Assembly: GCA_030432455.1 (NCBI GenBank) | Contig: JAUIHC010000230.1 | Location: 1-5,446, forward strand | Direction: 5' to 3' | Source: Phycisphaerae bacterium | Lineage (GTDB): Bacteria > Planctomycetota > Phycisphaerae > Phycisphaerales > SM1A02 | DNA length: 5,446 nt | In this document: piece after piece, positions 1-5,172 of the stretch | Numbering within the stretch: the stretch's first letter is position 1 | Layout: every line of letters starts with the position of its first letter | Translations under genes and position numbers: made by a program | The notes under the pieces: generated by a model | What the model was told of the DNA's origin: nothing | Databases searched by the model: none | The model's input: the letters and a program-made list of their open reading frames with translations, nothing else

Positions 1-509
1 TCCTCGGCCTTCTCCTCCTCGAGGTCGCGTCCGCGGGTCGGCCCGTGGTCCCGGACCCGGGCGAGCACGCGGTCGAGCAGGGGCTGCGGATCGTCGCCCA
101 GCCGCTCCCGCCACCACGCATGCCGCGACGCCTTCCCGGCGTATCGCTCGAAGCGGGGCTTCCAGTGGGGGTGGAAGTCGATCGGCACCGCGCTCGCGTC
201 GTGCGTCCAGTGCTCGAAGAGCGTGCGGTCCCGCTCGAGCAGCGTGGCGAGCGTGGCCGGGCGATAGCCCTCGAGTCGGGTGTGGAGGGTGAGGTGGTGG
301 GCCCGCTCGAGCACATTGATCGAGTCGATCTGCACGAACCCGAGTCGTTCGACGAGTCGTCGGACCGTCGCCGGACCACTCCGGGCGAGGGGCGGGGCGG
401 CCAGCGACTGGGCGGCCAGCAGGATCCGGCGACCTTCGGCGGGGGAGATCCGTCGAGGGGCGGGCCGGGCGGCGACCGGCCGGGATGCTGCGGGAGGTCG
501 GGGGGGCAT
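1..509 (-). CDS. ycaQ: YcaQ/AlkX-family winged-helix DNA glycosylase, N-terminal part (cut by left edge)
   Basis: The minus strand is open from an ATG at 509-507 to the left edge without a stop, giving 169 N-terminal residues. About 20 Pro/Arg/Ala-rich residues come first. Then comes the family signature: QID at residues 60-62, followed by SINVLERAHHL (63-73), a TRLEGY segment (77-82), and LFEHWTHDASAVPID (97-111). In the HTH_42 superfamily the Q-hydrophobic-D motif is the catalytic signature of the YcaQ/AlkX branch, while the AlkZ branch has Q-x-Q. Known members remove bulky alkylated bases and unhook interstrand crosslinks. They are usually around 400 residues, so more than half the protein lies outside the window. 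The start is the only ATG near the domain; no good Shine-Dalgarno precedes it, and an in-frame TTG sits immediately upstream. It diverges from mdh. Family assignment is confident; exact substrate is inferred. Confidence 0.85.
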   Translation of the reverse strand, partial: MPPRPPAASRPVAARPAPRRISPAEGRRILLAAQSLAAPPLARSGPATVRRLVERLGFVQIDSINVLERAHHLTLHTRLEGYRPATLATLLERDRTLFEHWTHDASAVPIDFHPHWKPRFERYAGKASRHAWWRERLGDDPQPLLDRVLARVRDHGPTRGRDLEEEKAE

Positions 510-529
510 CAAGGGGGGTGGCAGGGGGG
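500..529. other. Clustered G-tracts across the ycaQ start codon
   Basis: The plus strand carries a run of 7 G (500-506), 6 G (513-518) and 6 G (524-529), separated by 6 and 5 nt. A further GGGAGG lies at 492-497. The 7-G run encodes the CCCCCC of ycaQ codons 2-3 directly after its ATG. The plus strand is the template for ycaQ. Spacing and tract length are compatible with a G-quadruplex, but the window is very GC-rich and folding is not shown. Confidence 0.4.
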
Positions 530-558
530 CCGTCCGAGGCGTCCGACGCGACGGACGG
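530..558. promoter_or_regulatory. Cluster of CGTCCG half-sites between divergent ycaQ and mdh
   Basis: CGTCCG occurs at 531-536 and again at 540-545 as a 9-nt-spaced direct repeat. Its reverse complement CGGACG follows at 552-557. The outer copies form a 7-bp inverted repeat (530-536 with 552-558), and the middle copy forms a small palindrome (540-548). The cluster lies just upstream of the proposed mdh -10 element, a plausible operator position. No regulator is identified, and such GC-rich words can recur by chance. Confidence 0.25.
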
Positions 559-571
559 TGGCCCGTATCAT
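543..571 (+). promoter_or_regulatory. Possible sigma70-like promoter for mdh
   Basis: TATCAT at 566-571 matches five of six bases of the -10 consensus and stands out in this GC-rich gap. A weak -35 candidate, CCGACG at 543-548, sits 17 bp upstream with a three-of-six match. A start near 578 would leave a leader of roughly 80 nt before mdh. The same AT-richer patch could serve the minus strand for ycaQ (CATGAT at 573-568). Assigned by eye only. Confidence 0.3.
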
Positions 572-660
572 GCGGAACTTTCCCCGGCCCGGCCACCCGC
601 GGTGGTCGATCGGCCGGGATTCCGCCCGCCATCAGCTTCCCCCTCGGAGAGATCATCATC

Positions 661-1611
661 ATGCGACGCGCGAAGATCAGCGTCATCGGTGCCGGAAACG
701 TCGGTGCCACCTGCGCCCACTGGGCCGCCTCGAAGGAACTCGGCGATGTCGTCCTGCTCGACATCCCGGACAAGGAAGGCGTCGCGCAGGGCAAGGCCCT
801 CGACCTCTTCTGCTGCGCTCCGATGGAGCGGTTCGACGCGAACGTCCACGGCACCGCCGACTACGCGGACACCGCGAACAGCGATGTCGTGATCGTCACC
901 GCCGGACTCCCCCGCAAGCCGGGCATGAGCCGCGACGACCTGATCGGCACCAACGTCAAGATCGTCCGCTCGGTCGCCGAGCAGGTCGCGACGCACTCGC
1001 CCGACGCGATCATGATCCTGGTGTCGAACCCGCTCGACGCGATGGTCTACACCGCGTGGAAGGCGTCGGGCTTCCCGACCAACCAGATCGTCGGCCAGGC
1101 CGGTTGCCTCGACGTCGCCCGCTACCGCGCGTTCCTCGCGATGAAGCTCGGCTGCTCGGTCGAGGACATCTCGGCCCTGCTGCTCGGCGGACACGGCGAC
1201 GACATGGTCCCGCTGCCTCGCTACACCTCGGTGCACGGCATCCCGATCCAGCAGCTGCTGCCCGAGGCCGAGATCACCGAGTGCGTCGAGCGGGCGAAGG
1301 TCGGCGGCGGCGAGATCGTGAAGCTCATGGGCACCAGCGCCTACTACGCCCCGGCGTCGGGCTCGGTCCAGATGGCCGAGGCGATCATCAAGGACAAGAA
1401 GCGCATCCTCCCCTGTGCGGCGTACTGCGACAGCGAGTACGGCGTCGGTGGCTACTTCGTCGGCGTGCCGTGCATCCTCGGCTCCGGCGGCGTGGAGAAG
1501 GTCATCGAGATCGACCTCGACGCGACCGAGCGTCCGCTGATGGACGAGTCGATCAGCCACGTGAAGGACCTCGTCGCCACGGTCAAGGAGATGTTCCCCG
1601 ACCTCGCGTGA
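661..1611 (+). CDS. mdh: Malate dehydrogenase, LDH-like type (NAD-dependent)
   Basis: Encodes 316 residues, a normal length for the LDH-like malate dehydrogenases that interconvert malate and oxaloacetate in the cytoplasm as part of the TCA cycle. The Rossmann motif GAGNVG is at residues 10-15, and Asp34 at the end of the second strand would bind the NAD ribose. The mobile substrate loop reads GLPRKPGMSRDDL (82-94). Arg85 occupies the position that is Gln in lactate dehydrogenase, which points to oxaloacetate rather than pyruvate. Arg91, Asn123 (SNPLDAM), Asp151 and Arg154 (LDVARYR) and the catalytic His178 (GGHGDDMVP) are all present. The ATG at 661 is chosen because the Rossmann fold begins five residues later and GGAGAG lies at 646-651, 9 nt upstream. 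The open frame continues upstream to 280 but that extension is not protein-like. The gene appears monocistronic, with a terminator about 100 nt downstream. Confidence 0.96.
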   Translation: MRRAKISVIGAGNVGATCAHWAASKELGDVVLLDIPDKEGVAQGKALDLFCCAPMERFDANVHGTADYADTANSDVVIVTAGLPRKPGMSRDDLIGTNVKIVRSVAEQVATHSPDAIMILVSNPLDAMVYTAWKASGFPTNQIVGQAGCLDVARYRAFLAMKLGCSVEDISALLLGGHGDDMVPLPRYTSVHGIPIQQLLPEAEITECVERAKVGGGEIVKLMGTSAYYAPASGSVQMAEAIIKDKKRILPCAAYCDSEYGVGGYFVGVPCILGSGGVEKVIEIDLDATERPLMDESISHVKDLVATVKEMFPDLA

Positions 1612-1642
1612 GTCGGACAGTCGTGTGCCGTCCGATGGGTCA

Positions 1643-1660
1643 CCACGGAGGGCCACGGAG
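1643..1660. repeat. Short direct repeat CCACGGAG x2
   Basis: CCACGGAG occurs at 1643-1650 and 1653-1660, a 10-nt period, in the gap between mdh and cheB. From memory, similar CCACGGAG/CCACAGAG tandem words recur in intergenic DNA of planctomycetes and some other environmental bacteria. With only two copies here this cannot be confirmed from the window. Confidence 0.35.
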
Positions 1661-1709
1661 TTCATCCACGCCCGCGGACGTCCGTGCGACGTTCAGGGAG
1701 TCAAGACAG

Positions 1710-1750
1710 AACCGGGACGCCGAGCAATCGGCGTCCCGGTTGTTTCTTGT
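1710..1750 (+). terminator. Rho-independent terminator of mdh, possibly bidirectional
   Basis: A perfect 14-bp inverted repeat pairs 1710-1723 (AACCGGGACGCCGA) with 1728-1741, closed by a GCAA tetraloop (GNRA class) at 1724-1727. The plus strand continues TGTTTCTTGT, a U-rich though interrupted tail suited to ending the mdh transcript. The converging cheB stop is about 50 nt beyond it. Read on the minus strand the tail is TCTGTCTTGA, moderately U-rich, so the same hairpin may also end the chemotaxis operon. No other strong terminator lies between the two genes. Confidence 0.85.
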
Positions 1751-1790
1751 GCAGGTTCGAGAAACCAACATCTGTGGCGACTCAGCCCGG

Positions 1791-2855
1791 TCACGCCGCC
1801 GCCACCGCTCGGCCCGCGGCGAGTCTGGTGATCGCCGGTCCGATGTCGTCGAGGGGGAGGACGTGCATCGCGCCGCCGCGGGCGATGCCGACCTTGGGCA
1901 TGCCGAAGACGACGCAGCTCGCCTCGTCCTGCGCGATCGTGGTGCCGCCGGCCTCGCGGATCGCGAGCAGGCCGTCCGCACCGTCGTCGCCCATGCCGGT
2001 GAGCAGGGCGGCGATCGCGTCGGAACCGCGGTGGGCGGCGACACTCTCGAAGAGCACCTCGACGCTCGGCTTGTGACGCTTCACCCGCGGGCCGTCCTGC
2101 ACGCGGGCCCGCCAGCCGCCCGCTCCCCGCTGGATCGACAGGTGCCGGTCGCCGGGCGCGAGCAGGGCGCGGCCCGGACGGATCTCGTCGCCGTCCTCGG
2201 CCTCCTTCACCTCGATCGCGGAGAGGCGGTCGAGCCGCTCGGAGAACGCCTTGGTGAACCCCGGCGGCATGTGCTGAACCATGAGGATCGGCGGCGAGTC
2301 GGCGGGCAGGGTCGAGAGCACGGTGCGGATCGCCTCGGTGCCGCCGGTCGAGGCGCCGATCGCGACGATCCGATCGCCTCCGTCGCCGAGCGTCCGCCGA
2401 GGCGCGGCCGCCACCACCGCGGTGGGCGTCGCGCCGCCGGGTCGCGCTGCGAGCCGTCCCCGGCGTCTGGCGTTGCGGGCGAGGTCGGCGATCTGGGCGC
2501 CGAGGTCCGTGATCGAGAAGGACCCGCCCGGTTTGCAGACGACCTCGAGGGCGCCCGCCTCCAGGCACTGCATCGCGAGATCGCAGCCTCGCGGCGTCAT
2601 CGACGAGCACACGACCACCGATCGGGGGTCGTACTTCATGAGCTTGCGAAGGAAGGTCAGGCCGTCCATCCGCGGCATCTCGAGATCCAGCACCACCAGA
2701 TCGGGCGAGAACCGCTTGATCTTCTCGCGGGCGATGAAGGGATCCGGCGCGGTCGCGATGACCGTGACGCCGGGGCGGGCTTCGAGGTCGCGCTTCAGGA
2801 CCTGCCGCACGAGGGCGGAGTCGTCCACGATCAGGATGGTCGCATCGGCGGTCAT
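1791..2855 (-). CDS. cheB: CheB: chemotaxis protein-glutamate methylesterase/glutaminase response regulator
   Basis: Encodes 354 residues in the standard CheB two-domain layout. An N-terminal receiver (about 5-125) has the acidic pair Asp11/Asp12, phospho-acceptor Asp57 (VLDLEMPRMDG), Ser84/Ser85 and Lys108 (CKPGG). An Arg/Ala-rich linker (about 128-160) leads to the C-terminal esterase domain. That domain has catalytic Ser169 (IGASTGG), His195 (QHMPPGF) and Asp291 (LTGMGDDGADG), plus the closing EASCVVFGMPK motif. CheB removes receptor methyl groups and deamidates receptor glutamines when its receiver is phosphorylated by CheA. The ATG at 2855 is chosen because the receiver starts at residue 6 and GGAG lies at 2867-2864, 8 nt upstream; the frame stays open well beyond but is out of frame with the genes there. 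It is the last gene of the operon, 23 nt after the cheX-like gene, and converges on mdh. Confidence 0.97.
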   Translation of the reverse strand: MTADATILIVDDSALVRQVLKRDLEARPGVTVIATAPDPFIAREKIKRFSPDLVVLDLEMPRMDGLTFLRKLMKYDPRSVVVCSSMTPRGCDLAMQCLEAGALEVVCKPGGSFSITDLGAQIADLARNARRRGRLAARPGGATPTAVVAAAPRRTLGDGGDRIVAIGASTGGTEAIRTVLSTLPADSPPILMVQHMPPGFTKAFSERLDRLSAIEVKEAEDGDEIRPGRALLAPGDRHLSIQRGAGGWRARVQDGPRVKRHKPSVEVLFESVAAHRGSDAIAALLTGMGDDGADGLLAIREAGGTTIAQDEASCVVFGMPKVGIARGGAMHVLPLDDIGPAITRLAAGRAVAAA

Positions 2856-2878
2856 TGGTGTCGCTCCGGGTGCCGGAC

Positions 2879-3346
2879 TCAGGCGGCCAGCGGCTGCCAG
2901 CGGACTTCGAGCCGCTCGCCCTCGGCGTCGAGCACGATCCTCGTGCAGCGGTCGCTCGGCGGACAGTCCGCGGTCGGACAGCGATGGGGCAGGCCGAGCC
3001 GGAACGGGCAGTCGTCGCCGCCGAGATCGAGGATCACCGATCCCCCGACGATGTTCGCGAGTTCGTCGATCATCGCCGCCGCCTGATCGGCGGGCACCTC
3101 GTCGGGATCGACCCCGAGGAGGCTCGCCGCGACCGAGGCGCCGAAGCCGTCGCTCGCCGCGATCCACACCCGGCCCCGGCAGGGACCGTCGTAGTCCACC
3201 CAGGCCGCCTCGTCGAGCGGAGGCAGAAGGTCCGCGTCGTCGTCCGTCGCGAGGTCCGCGATCACCATGGCGGTGCGTTCGAGGGCGTCGATGGCGAGGT
3301 CCGCGAGGCGGACAGGGTCGAGATCGTCGGGACGGGATTCGCTCAT
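2879..3346 (-). CDS. cheX: CheX-like CheY-P phosphatase (CheC/CheX/FliY superfamily)
   Basis: Encodes 155 residues, the usual size for CheX. The superfamily active-site motif E-x2-N is present once, as DELANIVGG with Glu95 and Asn98. One copy fits CheX-type proteins, while CheC usually has two. It is followed by a strand ending in FRLGLP (115-120), also typical. CheX enzymes speed dephosphorylation of CheY-P, and the gene lies directly after a cheY. The ATG at 3346 overlaps the cheY stop as ATGA, and GGAG at 3357-3354 lies 7 nt upstream, so translation is probably coupled. Odd feature: a cysteine-rich insert after the GLP strand gives Cys113, Cys123, Cys128 and Cys134, with Cys56 elsewhere; this is not a standard CheX feature that I know of. 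The N-terminal half is divergent, so a regulatory rather than enzymatic role is possible. Confidence 0.8.
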   Translation of the reverse strand: MSESRPDDLDPVRLADLAIDALERTAMVIADLATDDDADLLPPLDEAAWVDYDGPCRGRVWIAASDGFGASVAASLLGVDPDEVPADQAAAMIDELANIVGGSVILDLGGDDCPFRLGLPHRCPTADCPPSDRCTRIVLDAEGERLEVRWQPLAA

Positions 3347-3726
3347 GATGCCACTCCGATGACGGTTCCGATGATGCGCCGGAGGTCTTCCGGCTCGAAC
3401 GGCTTGTGCAGGACCTCCAGCGTGCCGAGTTCACGCATGCGGTCGAGGCGTGCGCGGTTCGCCTCGGTGCTCACCACGACGATCGCGACGTCGGCGAGGT
3501 CCTCGTTGAGACGCACGCGGCGGGCGAACTCCTCGCCGTCCATGACGGGCATGTTGAGATCGAGCAGGACGAGGTCGATCCAGACGGTCTCCAGGACCGC
3601 CAGCGCCTCCTGACCGTTGCCGGCCTCGAAGATCTGGTCCTCCTCGACGCCGGCGAGCTTGGCGACCTTGCGGATCGCGGCTCGCAGCACCGGCGAGTCG
3701 TCCACGACGAGCACATTGCAGTTCAT
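3343..3726 (-). CDS. cheY: CheY-like single-domain response regulator
   Basis: Encodes 127 residues, a lone receiver domain with no output domain. The acidic pocket Asp9/Asp10, phospho-acceptor Asp56 (LLDLNMPVMDG), Ser86 in the switch Thr/Ser position and Lys108 (HKPF) are all present, so it should be phosphorylatable, normally by CheA. The position three residues before the Lys, Tyr106 in E. coli CheY, is Val105 here, so the usual aromatic switch is missing. The ATG at 3726 is chosen for the strong AGGAGG at 3737-3732, 5 nt upstream. It overlaps the HDOD stop by ATGA, and its own stop overlaps the cheX-like start by ATGA. The placement suggests a receiver dephosphorylated by the CheX-like protein. 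Whether it acts at the flagellar motor, at pili, or as a phosphate sink cannot be told. Confidence 0.93.
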   Translation of the reverse strand: MNCNVLVVDDSPVLRAAIRKVAKLAGVEEDQIFEAGNGQEALAVLETVWIDLVLLDLNMPVMDGEEFARRVRLNEDLADVAIVVVSTEANRARLDRMRELGTLEVLHKPFEPEDLRRIIGTVIGVAS

Positions 3727-4619
3727 GCGGTCCTCCTCGCCGAGCGGTCGGCGGGCTGGGGGGAATCGGAACGGGATGCGGCCGAGTCGTCGGGGTCGTT
3801 GAGCCCGGCCTCGAGTTCGAACACCGCGACGGCGGCGGAGAGGGCGAGTCGTTCGAGATCTCCGCGATCGACGCCGAGACGATCCATCGCGGCGGTCGAG
3901 ACGGGATAGAGCAGGCCGTCGCATCCGAGACCGAGGCCGGCGAATCTCGCCGCGGCGTCGGCGAGGTGCACGACATCGAGCAGCACGCTGCCCCCCTCGT
4001 CCCGGGCCGGCGGATGATGATGGTGACGGATGGCTGCGCAGACCTCGGCGGGCAGGCCCCAGCGGGTCGCCAGGTCGGCGCCGAGGGTCGGGTGATCCAC
4101 GCCGAAGGTGCGATGTTCGAAGGCGACGAAGTCCTCACCCGCGGGCGGACGAGGGATCTCGGCGCCGGTCTGCTGATGGTGCAGGTCGAAGGCGAGACGG
4201 CCGATGTCGCGCAGGAGGGCGGCCACGAAGCACCGCTCGGGTTCTGCACCGCAGCGGATGCCGAGCTCCTCCGCGGCTCGGGCGCCTCCGATCGCCGCCC
4301 GCCACTGCTCGCCCCGGCGGACGTCGAAGGCGACGCCCGCGTCGCGGAAGGTCGGGGCGGCGGCGAGTTCGAGCGCCTGGTGCGCCACGGTCCGGGCTCC
4401 GAGCCGGACGACGGCGGCGCGAAGGTCGAGGGTGCGGCCGCGGGCTCCGAGCGCCGCGGAGTTCGCGGTTCGGAGCACCGAGGCGGTCAGCGACTCGTCG
4501 GTCCGGATGATCCGCACCGCCTCGTCGAGATCCGCGTCCGGTGATCCGAGCTCCCGAAGGAGTCGGGTCGCCGCCGCGGGAAGCGGGGGAAGGCGATCGA
4601 GGGTCTCGGCGATGTTCAT
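3723..4619 (-). CDS. HDOD-domain protein in the chemotaxis operon
   Basis: Encodes 298 residues, mostly a single HDOD domain (about 5-210). It opens with LDRLPPLPAAATRLL (7-21), then IIRTDESLTASVLRTANSA (37-55) and LRAAVVRLGARTV (66-78), all hallmarks of the family. Later come AALLRDIGRLAF (133-144), DHPTLGADLATRWGLP (175-190) and a run of four His (199-202). The usual HD dyad reads Arg137-Asp138, and the earlier W-x-H position (WRAAI, 106-110) has no His, so hydrolase activity is unlikely. The C-terminus is low-complexity and polar. HDOD proteins are commonly non-catalytic signalling modules, some linked to motility. The ATG at 4619 overlaps the cheD stop as TGATG and lacks a nearby Shine-Dalgarno, so it is probably translated by reinitiation. 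Its stop overlaps the cheY start by ATGA. The HDOD call is firm; its role in chemotaxis is inferred. Confidence 0.9.
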   Translation of the reverse strand: MNIAETLDRLPPLPAAATRLLRELGSPDADLDEAVRIIRTDESLTASVLRTANSAALGARGRTLDLRAAVVRLGARTVAHQALELAAAPTFRDAGVAFDVRRGEQWRAAIGGARAAEELGIRCGAEPERCFVAALLRDIGRLAFDLHHQQTGAEIPRPPAGEDFVAFEHRTFGVDHPTLGADLATRWGLPAEVCAAIRHHHHPPARDEGGSVLLDVVHLADAAARFAGLGLGCDGLLYPVSTAAMDRLGVDRGDLERLALSAAVAVFELEAGLNDPDDSAASRSDSPQPADRSARRTA

Positions 4620-5152
4620 CAGGCAGCCCACAGCGTGCGCTCCTCTCCCTGGGTTCGGATGCGGACGGTTCCGCACTCGGCGTCGATCGACAGCGTGCGG
4701 CTGAAGTTGCCGCCGGTGTCGTCCGCGGCGAGGAGCAGCCCGTGCTTCCAGGCGAGCTTGCGGAGGATGGTCCGGTTGCGGGCCCCGATGCGGAACGTGC
4801 CCCCGTCGGCGACCACCTCCGCTCCGCCCGCGGCGCAGACCACGAGTCGTCGCGTGTCCGCCCCGAGCGCCTTCATGCGCTCCAGCAGCAGCGGCACGCC
4901 GAGATCGCCGAACATCGCCGGCTGGCGTTCCGCCTTGTCGGGGCTGATCTTCGACTCGGGCAGCATGTAGTGGAGCATCCCGGTGGCGCGGGTGCGGGGA
5001 TCCCAGGCGGTGACGCCGATGCACGAGCCGAGGGCGTGGGTGATCACCCGGATCGTCCGGTCGCCGGTGGACTGGAGATCGGCGACGCCGACGACCAACT
5101 TGGGCGCACCGATCGGGCGCGGGCTCGGAATGGATGGGGCCGGTTGGGGCAC
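4619..5152 (-). CDS. cheD: CheD: chemoreceptor glutamine deamidase
   Basis: Encodes 177 residues, close to the family norm. The catalytic triad is Thr38, Cys44 and His61, in the context ITHALGSCIGVTAWD (37-51) and GMLHYMLP (58-65). The T-x5-C and C-x16-H spacings match characterised CheD proteins. CheD deamidates selected receptor glutamines to glutamates, creating methylation sites for CheR, and in some bacteria it binds CheC. The start is GTG at 5152, supported by GGGAG at 5164-5160, 7 nt upstream. The first 17 residues are a Pro/Ser-rich tail before the domain. The gene follows cheR by 20 nt and its stop shares one base with the HDOD start. No cheC is visible; the only CheC/CheX-superfamily gene here is the CheX-like one three genes downstream. 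Confidence 0.95.
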   Translation of the reverse strand: MPQPAPSIPSPRPIGAPKLVVGVADLQSTGDRTIRVITHALGSCIGVTAWDPRTRATGMLHYMLPESKISPDKAERQPAMFGDLGVPLLLERMKALGADTRRLVVCAAGGAEVVADGGTFRIGARNRTILRKLAWKHGLLLAADDTGGNFSRTLSIDAECGTVRIRTQGEERTLWAA

Positions 5153-5170
5153 GAATGGACTCCCGGATCC
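5153..5170 (-). promoter_or_regulatory. Ribosome binding site that sets the GTG start of cheD
   Basis: The minus strand reads GGATCCGGGAGTCCATTC directly before the GTG. GGGAG at 5164-5160 sits 7 nt upstream of the start. No in-frame ATG lies upstream within the 20-nt gap after cheR, and the conserved domain begins within the next 20 residues, so the GTG is the best start. Confidence 0.65.
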
Positions 5171-5172
5171 GA

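Noticed and set aside
1613..1635. 6-bp inverted repeat TCGGAC/GTCCGA just after the mdh stop, considered as a terminator
   Set aside because: Short stem with an 11-nt loop and no U-tract; the 14-bp hairpin at 1710-1741 is far stronger.
568..1665. Minus-strand open frame opposite mdh
   Set aside because: Antisense shadow of mdh, with composition typical of a GC-rich complement and no recognisable motif.
45..3086. Very long plus-strand open frame (1013 codons)
   Set aside because: It runs antisense or out of frame through ycaQ, mdh, cheB and the cheX-like gene; the translation is Arg/Gly/Asp-rich low complexity with no domain. Long stop-free frames are expected at this GC content.
2856..3434. 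Upstream extension of the cheB frame
   Set aside because: The added residues are Arg/Ser-rich and overlap the cheX-like gene in another frame; the receiver domain and a good Shine-Dalgarno fix the start at 2855.
3727..3924. Upstream extension of the cheY frame
   Set aside because: Arg-rich sequence over the HDOD 3' end; the receiver begins right at the ATG at 3726 behind a strong AGGAGG.
4003..4025. Run of four His codons in the HDOD protein, considered as a metal site
   Set aside because: The stretch follows the conserved AI-x-HH end of the HDOD domain and looks like a local expansion of it; no matching ligands are evident.
4620..5024. Upstream extension of the HDOD frame
   Set aside because: It overlaps cheD in another frame and is Arg/His-rich without domain content; HDOD homology starts at the ATG at 4619.
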